A DNA stretch of 23,214 nt from assembly GCA_964540095.1 (NCBI GenBank), contig CAZILH010000015.1, positions 1 through 23,214 of the forward strand. The letters run 5' to 3'. Position numbers and translations under genes: made by a program. The first letter of the stretch is position 1. Every line of letters starts with the position of its first letter. Source of the DNA: CALMZN01 sp964540095 (GTDB taxonomy: Bacteria > Patescibacteriota > Patescibacteriia > UBA1558 > GWA2-36-10). The notes under the pieces were generated by a model. That model searched no databases. It saw only the letters and a program-made list of their open reading frames with translations, and was not told where the DNA came from. Below, piece after piece: positions 6,954 through 14,470 of this stretch.

Positions 6954-7508
6954 TTATCCCCCTTTTAAAATACCCCAAAATAATTCCCAAAAAATGTCAC
7001 TCAATTTTATAAGAGTATCCAAGGGGTTTTCATAAACTTGAACCATGAGGGTGATGCCTAGCATGATCATGTTAAAAATCGTAAAAATCACTAATAAACC
7101 AATAAGCCACAATATTATCTCCCCCATGCCCAATTTCGGAATAATCTTGGAGCCCAAGATGTTGCCAGCGATAAACTGCACAGTCCAAATCAAAACCGTC
7201 AAAAATGCCAGAATGACCGTAGCCCCCATAGTCATATTGACCATACGCCAAGTCAATTTTTGGGCTATTTCTTTTTTTATTTTTTCTTCGGCCTGCTGTT
7301 GCAAAACATCCGTGCTCTTTTCGCCTTCTTGCTGTTTGGCTTTGCCTCTCAATGACTGCAAGCGCCGACGCAAAAATCCCTGGCTTTTTTCCTCCTGTTC
7401 GGCGATTGGATCTGCCTCTTCCTCCGTTTTTTCAGCCACAGGACTTGAAGCTACTCGACGAGCAGCCGCCAAATCTCTTTGGTAATTTGCTTGCAAAACT
7501 TCCGCCAT
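6954..7508 (-). CDS. Small multi-helix membrane protein of the T4SS-like operon
   Basis: The protein has 184 residues from the ATG at 7508 (MAEVLQ), which begins two bases after the preceding stop. The alternative ATG at 7520 would overlap that gene. The N-terminal half is highly charged and helical (about 1-90, Glu/Lys/Gln-rich, probably coiled coil and cytoplasmic). Transmembrane helices follow at about 93-115 and 128-155, and an amphipathic C-terminal tail ends in Trp-rich sequence. I do not recognise a family. Its fixed position between a VirB8-like gene and the propeller gene suggests an inner-membrane subunit of the complex. A 73-base AT-rich gap without recognisable signals separates it from the propeller gene. 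Confidence 0.65.
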   Translation of the reverse strand: MAEVLQANYQRDLAAARRVASSPVAEKTEEEADPIAEQEEKSQGFLRRRLQSLRGKAKQQEGEKSTDVLQQQAEEKIKKEIAQKLTWRMVNMTMGATVILAFLTVLIWTVQFIAGNILGSKIIPKLGMGEIILWLIGLLVIFTIFNMIMLGITLMVQVYENPLDTLIKLSDIFWELFWGILKGG

Positions 7509-7510
7509 AA

Positions 7511-8071
7511 TTATTGCCAATAAACTGCATCAACTAACCACTGTTTATCACTTTTTACTAAATTAATTTTTATATCTTGATATAAGGTATTGGAAACTAA
7601 TTTGCCATCCACGGACTTTGTTTCCTGTCTTTGGGTCTGGACTGTAATATCTGCCTGACTAGCAGAAATACTATTCACTTTATGGGAAATACTCTTAGTG
7701 GTAATACCAGTATAGCTTGAAACCTTATAATCCATCTCTAATTTTTTCAAATAACTAGCCATCTTGTCAGTACACTGACCAAGGACTTGCTTGATATTTT
7801 CTCCTGGCAAATCCGAAGAATAAGTGCCATAACGCTCAGCAAAATTCAGAGCTGTTTGGATAGCCAACAACTCGTCATTGTTAACAATTGGCGGAACTTC
7901 TTTATATTGCAAATTGGCGCTCGGGGCTTTAAATTCTGGCAATTGGCCACCATTTTTATCATCGGGCTTTTGCCCAAAATCAGTCAACTTGAAGGCCAAG
8001 AACAGAGCCACGGCAACTATTATAACCACCAAAGCGATAATAATTATTTTTTTTCTTTTTACTGCATCCAT
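7511..8071 (-). CDS. VirB8/TcpC-like membrane-anchored protein
   Basis: This 186-residue protein has a basic N-terminus, a single transmembrane helix (about 8-27), a polar Pro/Gly linker and a C-terminal soluble domain (about 65-186). The domain opens with helices (ELLAIQTALNFAERYGTYS) and then shows several long strands (ISASQADITVQTQRQE, TLYQDIKINLVKSDKQWLVDAVYW). This anchor plus helix-then-sheet layout, ending in a strand with QWLVD, fits the NTF2-like fold of VirB8/TcpC proteins, which form part of the inner-membrane scaffold of T4SS. Sequence similarity is too low for certainty. It follows virB4 by 27 nt, a typical place for this component. Confidence 0.6.
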   Translation of the reverse strand: MDAVKRKKIIIIALVVIIVAVALFLAFKLTDFGQKPDDKNGGQLPEFKAPSANLQYKEVPPIVNNDELLAIQTALNFAERYGTYSSDLPGENIKQVLGQCTDKMASYLKKLEMDYKVSSYTGITTKSISHKVNSISASQADITVQTQRQETKSVDGKLVSNTLYQDIKINLVKSDKQWLVDAVYWQ

Positions 8072-8098
8072 ATATTTATATTTATTTAAACAAACAAA

Positions 8099-10000
8099 TT
8101 ATTTTTCTTCCGCGATCATAGATTCTTCAAACTCTTTTTTGGATTGTTCTATCTCTAGCAACTGTCTGGGGTCAGAAGTGATGATCAAGTGTTCAGCATA
8201 TGAGGCCTGCACTTTGATAGCGGCGTGCTTGGCTCCAGCAAAAAATATGCCCTCGCCCACTCCTGATTCCAGCAGTAAATATTTTTCCCCTTCGGTCAGC
8301 ATGAATGTTTTTTGAATCAAGTTGACAGCGGCTGGCGATTGTTTGAGCAACATTTGCATTGAGGAGTTGGTGACAATGGCATTGCCAAATGGCGAAGTCA
8401 AAAAGTCATTGACATCTTGGGTGATGGTAGTGACACCAAGATAATACTTACGGCAACGCTTGACTAGGGCAAACATAAATTTGGCACTATCATCATGACG
8501 CATCATAATCCACGCTTCATCAACCACCAAAATACGCCGTTTCAATTCACTACGAATAATATTCCAAATATAATTGACGATAACATACATAGCAATTGGC
8601 CGGAGTTCATCTTCCAAATCCCTGATGCAAAATATAATTAATTGATTGTTGACCTTGACATTGGTTGGACTATTGAATAGACCGGAAAAAGTACCTTCCG
8701 TATATTTTTTAATTCTCAGAGCCATATCCTCGCCACCTTCCATACTAAGCAAGACCTCTTCCAAATCAGACATTAGTGGTGGCTCAATATTACTCAAATC
8801 ACTAGCTGGCGTGATATCTTTTTTGGCATAGGTCTCGATTAATGCTCTGTCCAGCAAAGAATCTTCAGTATTAGTGACCGTGCCTATCATCAAGCGAATC
8901 AATCCTTTGAGAGTAATTACTGCACTACGCAATATATCCTCTGGCTTGCTATCGCCACCAATACCACGCGGTAGATCAAAGGGGTTGAGCTTGCTTTCAG
9001 AGTTCAAAGATACATTGATATAGGCGCCGTTGACTGCTTCTGACAAGTGCTGATATTCATTCTCCGGATCAATGATAATCACATCAGTACCCAACATCAA
9101 GGAGCGCAATACTTCCAGCTTGATAGCATAACTTTTGCCAGCACCCGAAGTAGCAAAAACAACCATGTTGGCATTTTGCAAACTAAAACGATCAAACAAT
9201 ATCAAACTATTGTTGTGACGATTGATGCCATACAAAATACCTTGATCTGAAGTCAGCTCGGAAGATACAAAAGGAAAAGACGAAGCAATCGGCGAGCTGT
9301 TCATGTTGGTAGTGATCCCCAGCTCATCATTGCCCAAAGGCAAAGTGGAGTTGAAGCCCTGCTCGGCTTGCCAGAGAGCTCGACGAGAATAAATCAATTG
9401 CGTGCCTAGTAAATTTTCTATGCGATCCGAAACCAAGTCCAACTCTGTTTTGTCTTTGGCATACAGGGTAATATAAAGAGCAAATTGAAAAAACTTTTCA
9501 CTACCCTGCGATAAGCTATCGCGCAAACCCTCAATATCTCTCAGGGCAATCTCGGCAATAGGATCGCGTGGTGCTCCTTTTTCCGCGTCAGCCATAATCT
9601 GCGCTTCCATGGTACCGACTTTATTTCTCAATTGCTTCAAGACCAGCCGTATATTCATGGGATAAAAATACATGCTAATATCCAAAGTCAAACTTTCGTT
9701 GATAATCGGCGCAAACCAACCAATAGACACATAACGCGGATAAGTGACCACAAATATGGTGCGCAAAAAAATGTCATTGAGCTGTAAAAAAGTGCTCTCA
9801 ATTTTCATGGCGGCTGGAGCAATGATATCGCGCACCGAAACAATGCCTTCGCGCAAAACTTTTTCCGCCTCCAAAAGCTCTTTGTCGCTCTCTTCTTTTT
9901 GCGCTTGGCTAGTTTTGGATTTAAGGGCCTGAAAACGCACCGCTCCTTCTTCAGCGTTCTTATCGACGGCGGCTTGTTTTATTTGCTTAGCTTCAAACAT
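8099..10000 (-). CDS. virB4: VirB4/TraC-type T4SS ATPase
   Basis: VirB4 ATPases energise assembly and substrate transfer in type IV secretion systems and sit at the cytoplasmic face of the membrane. Visible here, numbered from the ATG at 10000 (633 residues), are Walker A SGAGKS at about 285-290, the IIIDPENEY strand at about 308-316, Walker B ILVVDEAW at about 490-497, and a TITQDVNDF sensor-like motif further on. The N-terminal 240 residues belong to the VirB4 middle region; the extreme N-terminal domain is encoded by the preceding gene. A TTG codon at 10009 lies in frame but I prefer the ATG, which overlaps the upstream stop by 8 nt (ATGTTTGA) and suggests coupled translation. It is the clearest T4SS marker in the window. 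Confidence 0.93.
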   Translation of the reverse strand: MFEAKQIKQAAVDKNAEEGAVRFQALKSKTSQAQKEESDKELLEAEKVLREGIVSVRDIIAPAAMKIESTFLQLNDIFLRTIFVVTYPRYVSIGWFAPIINESLTLDISMYFYPMNIRLVLKQLRNKVGTMEAQIMADAEKGAPRDPIAEIALRDIEGLRDSLSQGSEKFFQFALYITLYAKDKTELDLVSDRIENLLGTQLIYSRRALWQAEQGFNSTLPLGNDELGITTNMNSSPIASSFPFVSSELTSDQGILYGINRHNNSLILFDRFSLQNANMVVFATSGAGKSYAIKLEVLRSLMLGTDVIIIDPENEYQHLSEAVNGAYINVSLNSESKLNPFDLPRGIGGDSKPEDILRSAVITLKGLIRLMIGTVTNTEDSLLDRALIETYAKKDITPASDLSNIEPPLMSDLEEVLLSMEGGEDMALRIKKYTEGTFSGLFNSPTNVKVNNQLIIFCIRDLEDELRPIAMYVIVNYIWNIIRSELKRRILVVDEAWIMMRHDDSAKFMFALVKRCRKYYLGVTTITQDVNDFLTSPFGNAIVTNSSMQMLLKQSPAAVNLIQKTFMLTEGEKYLLLESGVGEGIFFAGAKHAAIKVQASYAEHLIITSDPRQLLEIEQSKKEFEESMIAEEK

Positions 10001-10679
10001 TGGTCTCAATATTTAATTTACTTATATCTTCTAAGGGCTGTTTTTGAAATAAATTGGGATTGTAGCTGTTGTAATAGACCTCAATCAATTCCTGGGTCTT
10101 GAGCCGTTCACTGCGCAAGCCCAAGCTGGCTAAACCAGATTGGATAAAGCTACAACGCTTATCCAATTGGGCGCTAAATTCATCAAGTCGCTTACGGCTC
10201 AAACGCACTATTTTGGCTGAGGAAAAAACTGCTCCAAAACGATTAGCAAATTTACGACCCTTGTCGCTTACTGGATTATAGGGCACTACCACATAAAATC
10301 TTTTGCTCATGATCTTTTCTAGGGTCAAAAGTTCTAAAACAAACTGTCGATAATCAGCGGTTTGGATGCGTAATAATTCATTGGTCTGCTCTTTTTCTAC
10401 TTTTTTCAGACGATTGAAATAATCATCAATGTTGAGCGGTCGCGACTGAATCAATACTTGCAAAGGATAATCTAAGGTGTTTAAAAAACTAACATAGCCA
10501 GAAATAATAGCTGACTGCTCGTCTTCTGATTTGAGGTCAAAATTTATAGAGGAAACCAAGAGTACTCCCCGCACCGTACCGTCATTCAAAATCACTAGAT
10601 CATCGCGAATTTCCGCAATATCCAAAAATCTTTGAGTGGAAACTTGTGGCTTATTGCCAGCCAACTTTTTACTACGCAT
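9993..10679 (-). CDS. VirB4/TraC N-terminal-domain protein
   Basis: This 228-residue soluble protein corresponds to the N-terminal domain of VirB4/TraC ATPases as found in PrgI-type systems. It begins with a TQRFLDIAEIRDDLVILNDGT segment (about 15-35), where the protein senses or contacts the membrane complex. There follow GYVSFLNTLDYPLQVLIQSRPLN (about 61-83), a helical linker, and RFYVVVPYNPV (about 127-137). No Walker motifs are present, so it is not itself an ATPase. It lies between the PrgI gene (4-nt gap) and virB4 (8-nt overlap), the usual order. Splitting of VirB4 into two polypeptides is recurrent in such systems, so this is probably a genuine gene arrangement and not a frameshift. 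Confidence 0.8.
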   Translation of the reverse strand: MRSKKLAGNKPQVSTQRFLDIAEIRDDLVILNDGTVRGVLLVSSINFDLKSEDEQSAIISGYVSFLNTLDYPLQVLIQSRPLNIDDYFNRLKKVEKEQTNELLRIQTADYRQFVLELLTLEKIMSKRFYVVVPYNPVSDKGRKFANRFGAVFSSAKIVRLSRKRLDEFSAQLDKRCSFIQSGLASLGLRSERLKTQELIEVYYNSYNPNLFQKQPLEDISKLNIETNV

Positions 10680-10683
10680 ATTA

Positions 10684-11154
10684 TTATTTATTTATTTGCT
10701 TGTTTGGTAAATTATTCATGGTATTGGCCAATAATTCTCCTTGATACACTCCACCCGTATCAATAATCAAAGATAGTTCTGATAATTTTTTGCCAGTCAC
10801 CATGGTTTTGGGAACTATTGTCTGCGCCACAAAATTTTCATCTTTATTTTTAAACTCTTCAATTTTAATATATTCTTTTTTCCAAATACGCAATCTCGGC
10901 CTTTTCAAGGTCTGGATAAGGGACAACAAAAACATGGGAAAAATAGCGCCATTTATTTTGACAAAACCAAAGATTACTATTAACAAAACAATAACTATGG
11001 TCTGCGTCAAAAACAAAGCAAAGTCAGCCAAGCGATAACTTATGAATATAAAAAGCGCCCCAATAATGACAATGGCAAACTGCCGGACGGTAATCGGTCC
11101 CCAGATCCTGTCCTCAGCATCAATAAATTGTGGCACTATAAAACGATTTTGCAT
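10684..11154 (-). CDS. PrgI family membrane protein
   Basis: The 156-residue protein opens with VPQFIDAEDRIWGPITVRQF (about residues 7-26), the hallmark start of PrgI family proteins. Two closely spaced transmembrane helices follow (about 27-45 and 48-68), and then a further hydrophobic stretch (about 70-83). The cytoplasmic C-terminal tail includes an RPRLRIWKKEY segment. PrgI proteins are small inner-membrane partners of VirB4 in Gram-positive and candidate-phyla T4SS and fill the place of VirB3. The gene directly precedes the VirB4 N-terminal gene, which supports the assignment. It begins 5 nt after the upstream gene's stop. Confidence 0.87.
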   Translation of the reverse strand: MQNRFIVPQFIDAEDRIWGPITVRQFAIVIIGALFIFISYRLADFALFLTQTIVIVLLIVIFGFVKINGAIFPMFLLSLIQTLKRPRLRIWKKEYIKIEEFKNKDENFVAQTIVPKTMVTGKKLSELSLIIDTGGVYQGELLANTMNNLPNKQINK

Positions 11155-11159
11155 AAAAA

Positions 11160-12371
11160 CTAAAAGCGTAATAATTTATTTAAATCGCCAATGGCATTGA
11201 ACTCTTCAATGGTCAAAACTTCTTGGCCAGCGGCTTTTTGCTCGGCAATCAGCTGAGACACCTCCTGACCTTTTATCAAGCTGGAAGCGCCTAGATCCAA
11301 ATACAGCTTGTAGACCGGACTTTTGCGCCAAGCCGCAATGCCCATGGTCTTTTTGGTCACTGACTCCTTTTCCAAAGTATTGATTTTCTGCAACAACTTC
11401 TGAGCTCTTTCAGAGGCCGTATTACCATAGCGCCTAAAAGTAGACAAAAGCATATTTTCCAACTCTTGCACCGGCCCAGTCAACACGGCTTTTTCTTGGC
11501 TTGATGCTAGGTTGGCCTTAGCCACTACATCAGACATCAATGGTTTGGCTGGTCTAATCTGCTCCCCACGCATGACTTTGGGCATGGATGGAGTGCTGAC
11601 TATCTCTGGAGTATGCTCCTCTACTTTTGGTTTAAGCTCAAGCTTCGGTAGCTCAATTTTTGGTGGCTCGGGTTTCTTGGCTTCCACTAGATCAGCGGCC
11701 ATTTTGACTGGAGGAAACGAGTCAATTATTTTTGGCGGGACTTCTTTTTTGGCTTCCAAAACTAGATCTTTTTTGATGTCGCTCTGTCTGACTACCAAAC
11801 CACCTTCAGCGTCTATCCTCTCTTTGATGCCTTTGACTATAGAACCAATATGGTCAATCACTTGATGGGATAAATTGTGGCCGTTGGAAAACACCTTTTC
11901 AATCAAATATCCCCTAGTAATAATATAATTCTTGCGGTTACGAAAATAATCAAACAAAATATTATTAAAAATTTCTTGGTTATTTTTATCCAAAAGCAAA
12001 TTATTTTTTTCCGCTATTCTTTGGGTGATTTTCTCCAAACTATACTTCTTGCTATCATCGGTGGGTAAATTTAAATTAAAATTTTCAATCTGCTCATGAT
12101 CTTCTGGATGAAAAACAAAAATAGCTGGCTCCTGCGCCTGTCCGCCACCATGAAAAAAATCAAAATTAGCATCAAGCGGAGCAATATTGAGGGTAGTCAA
12201 TTCATGGGGAGGAGCTACTTCCAAAACAGTCCTGCTATCTACGGGCCTTAGATCACTAGGTGGAGTATTTTTTGTCTGGTGATAGGGTTTTAGGCGTCCA
12301 GACAAATCCTTAACCAGCAAATCATCAACCCAAGGTACATTGGTGCTTGTTTGGCTTAAAAAATCAGGCAT
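11160..12371 (-). CDS. Unassigned first gene of the T4SS-like operon
   Basis: I do not recognise a family for this 403-residue protein. It has no signal peptide or membrane helix. Visible regions are a polar N-terminus, a helical domain at about 105-200, a Pro/Lys/Glu-rich low-complexity linker (about 205-290, with repeated KPEPPKIELPKLELKPK-like segments), and a compact helical C-terminal domain (about 300-403). The C-terminal domain contains a YGNTASERAQKLLQKI helix and ends in IEEFNAIGDLNKLLRF. The layout of two folded domains joined by a flexible rod suggests a cytoplasmic adaptor or regulator. It is the first gene after the extended -10 promoter and the operon continues into PrgI after 5 nt, so a role with the VirB4 machinery is likely. 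The ATG has no Shine-Dalgarno sequence. Confidence 0.68.
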   Translation of the reverse strand: MPDFLSQTSTNVPWVDDLLVKDLSGRLKPYHQTKNTPPSDLRPVDSRTVLEVAPPHELTTLNIAPLDANFDFFHGGGQAQEPAIFVFHPEDHEQIENFNLNLPTDDSKKYSLEKITQRIAEKNNLLLDKNNQEIFNNILFDYFRNRKNYIITRGYLIEKVFSNGHNLSHQVIDHIGSIVKGIKERIDAEGGLVVRQSDIKKDLVLEAKKEVPPKIIDSFPPVKMAADLVEAKKPEPPKIELPKLELKPKVEEHTPEIVSTPSMPKVMRGEQIRPAKPLMSDVVAKANLASSQEKAVLTGPVQELENMLLSTFRRYGNTASERAQKLLQKINTLEKESVTKKTMGIAAWRKSPVYKLYLDLGASSLIKGQEVSQLIAEQKAAGQEVLTIEEFNAIGDLNKLLRF

Positions 12372-12389
12372 TGGCTGTCATTTATATTG

Positions 12390-12406
12390 CTATATTATAA
12401 CATATT
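12390..12406 (-). promoter_or_regulatory. Extended -10 promoter of the T4SS-like operon
   Basis: On the minus strand, TGT followed by TATAAT (the latter at 12394-12399) forms an extended -10 element without an obvious -35. The start would be near 12387, about 16 nt before the ATG at 12371. The 17-base box AATATGTTATAATATAG is identical to that at 908-924. Confidence 0.65.
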
Positions 12407-12426
12407 TTAGGCACACAAGCCAATAA

Positions 12427-12467
12427 AAAAATTCTCCCCAAGTACACCACCTAAAGAGAGAATTTTT
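12427..12467 (-). terminator. Intrinsic terminator of the rpsF-ssb-rpsR-efp operon
   Basis: A 10-bp stem (12427-12436 with 12458-12467) with a 21-nt loop gives, on the minus strand, GAGAATTTTTTT directly after the loop. It lies 18 nt downstream of the efp stop and separates the housekeeping operon from the secretion promoter. Confidence 0.75.
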
Positions 12468-12484
12468 ATTAGTAAAAAATTATA

Positions 12485-13042
12485 TTAAGCTCTGGATACG
12501 TATTCGCCTGTTTCCGTATTGATGATCAGTGTATCACCGCTTTTTATAAAAAGTGGTGTCCTGACTTCCAAACCAGTTTCCAAAATCACGGCCTTGGTGA
12601 CAGCGCCAGCACTATTGCCTTTGACTCCTTCGGGAGCGGAAATGACTTTTAGATTGATTTTGGATGGCAAAGATATAGCCACTGGCTTGTCATTGAAAAG
12701 CATAACATCAACCTCTTGGCCTTCTTTCAAATATTTTTCCATGTCATTGAGCTCTTTTTTGTTGAACTGAAATTGTTCAAAATCAGCGCCGTCCATAAAA
12801 AAATAATCATCACCTTGAGCGTAAAGATAGCTGGCATGACGTCGAGCTGTATCGGCAATTTCAACAACATCGGATCCAGAAAAAGATTTTTCCAAAGTAT
12901 TGCCATTGACCAAGTTCTTCAACTTAGTTTTGACTACTGCTCCACCTCTAGCCACCTTAATGTGCTGATTGGATATGATTTGGTAAGGATCGTTGTTGAC
13001 TACAATAATCTTACCGACTTTCAAATCGCTCATACTGCCCAT
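12485..13042 (-). CDS. efp: Translation elongation factor P, arginine-type
   Basis: EF-P enters the ribosomal E site and rescues ribosomes stalled on polyproline. The 185 residues from the ATG at 13042 (MGSMSDLKVG) match the usual length. An in-frame ATG at 13060 overlaps rpsR and was rejected; the ATG at 13033 (MSDLKVG) is a possible alternative. Domain I contains KVARGGAVVKTKLKNL (about 29-44), domain II a VDVMLFNDKPVAISLP strand pair, and domain III ends in the classic TGEYVSR. The loop-tip residue that is lysine in E. coli (K34) aligns with Arg32. Arginine-type EF-P is known to be rhamnosylated by EarP in some proteobacteria; neither EarP nor EpmA/B is in this window. The gene follows rpsR by 4 nt. 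Confidence 0.95.
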   Translation of the reverse strand: MGSMSDLKVGKIIVVNNDPYQIISNQHIKVARGGAVVKTKLKNLVNGNTLEKSFSGSDVVEIADTARRHASYLYAQGDDYFFMDGADFEQFQFNKKELNDMEKYLKEGQEVDVMLFNDKPVAISLPSKINLKVISAPEGVKGNSAGAVTKAVILETGLEVRTPLFIKSGDTLIINTETGEYVSRA

Positions 13043-13046
13043 AATA

Positions 13047-13268
13047 TTATCGTGAAACAAAAGGCAATAAAGCCATAAATCTGGCTCGCTTGATTACTTG
13101 AGCTAATTTGCGTTGGTGCTTGGAACAAACACCATTTCTCCTTTTGGGGGTAATTTTCCCGTAAGAAGAAACATATTTCTGTATTTGTTGCCAATCTTTG
13201 TAATCAATCTCTAATTGATTGTTGACACAAAAATTGCAGTGTTTAGTATTACTTTGCTTATTATGCAT
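13047..13268 (-). CDS. rpsR: Small ribosomal subunit protein bS18, zinc-ribbon type
   Basis: This 73-residue protein is bS18, which binds the 30S platform as a partner of bS6. Conserved features are IDYKDW (21-26), GKITPKRRNG (37-46) and the C-terminal HQRKLAQVIKRARFMALLPF. Cys11 and Cys14 with Cys48 and His51 form a CxxC...CxxH set, indicating the zinc-binding form of the protein. The gene lies between ssb and efp in the same operon. Confidence 0.97.
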   Translation of the reverse strand: MHNKQSNTKHCNFCVNNQLEIDYKDWQQIQKYVSSYGKITPKRRNGVCSKHQRKLAQVIKRARFMALLPFVSR

Positions 13269-13287
13269 ATTCTATAAAATTAAATTT

Positions 13288-13767
13288 TTAAAATGGTATA
13301 TCCTCGATACTAATCTCTTCCTCATTGGACTCGGGCGCCGGTTGGACACCTTCGGACACATTGGGCATATTGTTGGTGTAGCTAGGTTGCCGGTCAGTAG
13401 ACCGTGGCGCGCTCGGAGTTTGGTAGTCCTGATTGCCACCAGCGCGATCAAGCATAATCATATTTTCAGCAATAATCTCTGTGCGATAACGCTTGACGCC
13501 ATTGGGATCATCCCAAGATCTGGTCTGCATCCGACCTTCGATATAGACCTTGGAGCCCTTTTTCAAATATTGGCTAGTGATCTCTGCCAAACGACGCCAA
13601 GCCACAACATTGTGAAACTCCGCTTTTTCTTGGCGCACGCCGGCTTGATCTTTCCAGACCAGATTAGTAGCCACAGAAAAACTAGTAACATTTTGGCCAC
13701 CAGGAGTGGAGCGCATTTCTGGATCACGCACCACATTACCGATAATCATTGCTTTGTTGAGGTTCAT
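13288..13767 (-). CDS. ssb: Single-stranded DNA-binding protein SSB
   Basis: SSB coats single-stranded DNA during replication, repair and recombination. The 159-residue protein has a complete OB fold (about 1-110): MNLNKAMIIGNVVRDPEMR at the start, FSVATN, KAEFHNVVAWRRLAE, and KGSKVYIEGRMQTRSW. A disordered Gln/Pro/Ser/Asn-rich linker follows. The acidic tail ends in EDIPF, the tip that recruits partner proteins, including RecG in other bacteria. It is the second gene of the rpsF-ssb-rpsR-efp operon, 11 nt after rpsF. Confidence 0.97.
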   Translation of the reverse strand: MNLNKAMIIGNVVRDPEMRSTPGGQNVTSFSVATNLVWKDQAGVRQEKAEFHNVVAWRRLAEITSQYLKKGSKVYIEGRMQTRSWDDPNGVKRYRTEIIAENMIMLDRAGGNQDYQTPSAPRSTDRQPSYTNNMPNVSEGVQPAPESNEEEISIEDIPF

Positions 13768-13778
13768 ATTATTTATGA

Positions 13779-14282
13779 TTAATCAACTTTTGGCTCTTTG
13801 GCCAATATCGCGTCTAATTGTTTATCAATATCATCTAAAACAATTTTTGTTTTTACTGGCGCCTTGTCCTCCACCTTCTTGACCTGAGCCATTGGTCGCA
13901 AAGGGCGAGCCATTGGTCGTCTGGTCTTCTTGGCAAAATCTGGCTTAGTGGTTTGTTGCCAACGCAAAATTTCTGAGCTAGTGGCAACTTTTTGACGCTT
14001 GACTATCAAGTGACGCAAAATGTTGTTGTCTAGCTTCAAATCATGATCTAGCAACTTAACAGCTTTTTGCTCGGTCTCGTCAAAAGAAAATTCCACGTAA
14101 AAATAAAAACCGTGCTTTTGTTTCTTAATCGGGTAAGCCAATTTGCGCCGGCCACCCGGATAAAAATCGTGCACAATTTTGGCATTGATTTTTTTTAGAT
14201 AGCCCAAAACCTGCTCCTGAACTTGTTTGTGTTCGGTTTCAGGAACATTAGGATTGACTATCAAACCTAATTCGTAGTGCAT
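13779..14282 (-). CDS. rpsF: Small ribosomal subunit protein bS6 with C-terminal extension
   Basis: bS6 forms a heterodimer with bS18 on the 30S platform. The first 100 residues show the family pattern: HYELGLIVNPN (2-12), GGRRKLAYPIKKQKHGFYFYVEF (about 43-65), and a LDHDLKLDNNILRHLIVKR segment (about 78-96). An unusual tail of about 65 residues follows, rich in basic residues first (KKTRRPMARPLRPMAQ) and acidic ones at the end; the function of this extension is unknown. The gene heads the operon and has a structured leader of about 105 nt, compatible with feedback control by the S6:S18 pair. Confidence 0.95.
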   Translation of the reverse strand: MHYELGLIVNPNVPETEHKQVQEQVLGYLKKINAKIVHDFYPGGRRKLAYPIKKQKHGFYFYVEFSFDETEQKAVKLLDHDLKLDNNILRHLIVKRQKVATSSEILRWQQTTKPDFAKKTRRPMARPLRPMAQVKKVEDKAPVKTKIVLDDIDKQLDAILAKEPKVD

Positions 14283-14294
14283 ATATTGAGGTTC

Positions 14295-14361
14295 TTAATT
14301 ACCTTAGCTGATAAATCAGGCAAGGGTCAACCGAGGCAAGCTCGGCCACATGGTTAATTAA
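14295..14361 (-). promoter_or_regulatory. Structured rpsF leader, candidate S6:S18-responsive element
   Basis: In the rpsF 5' leader a closing stem (14295-14303 with 14352-14361, one bulge) encloses two hairpins. These are CCGAG-CTTGC-CTCGG on the minus strand (14331-14345) and CTGAT-TT-ATCAG (14308-14319). rpsF leaders of many bacteria carry an RNA motif with a conserved CCG that binds the S6:S18 complex; the CCG here fits, but I could not align it to the family model. Confidence 0.45.
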
Positions 14362-14394
14362 ATACCCAAATTTTTGAGCAATTTGGATTTGCCT

Positions 14395-14423
14395 ACTTTA
14401 CCACAATGAAAACTAAAAGTCAA
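14395..14423 (-). promoter_or_regulatory. Sigma70-type promoter of the rpsF operon
   Basis: On the minus strand, TTGACT (14418-14423) and TAAAGT (14395-14400) are separated by 17 nt. Transcription from about 14388 gives the structured leader of about 105 nt. Confidence 0.55.
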
Positions 14424-14435
14424 TAAGCCATATTA

Positions 14436-14464
14436 TTGCCTAATCCGCCAAATTTTACTATTAT
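14436..14464 (+). promoter_or_regulatory. Promoter of the methyltransferase gene, leaderless start
   Basis: TTGCCT (14436-14441) and TATTAT (14459-14464) are separated by 17 nt. The predicted start falls about seven bases after the -10, at or beside the ATG at 14471, so the mRNA would be leaderless. The same -35/-10 type occurs before tRNA-Ser. Confidence 0.5.
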
Positions 14465-14470
14465 TAAGCC

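Noticed and set aside
13043..13060. Upstream ATG extending EF-P by 6 residues
   Set aside because: It overlaps the end of rpsR, and the extra residues are not part of the family; the start at 13042 gives the normal 185-residue length.
13219..13782. 187-residue plus-strand open frame
   Set aside because: It is fully antisense to ssb, whose identity is certain.
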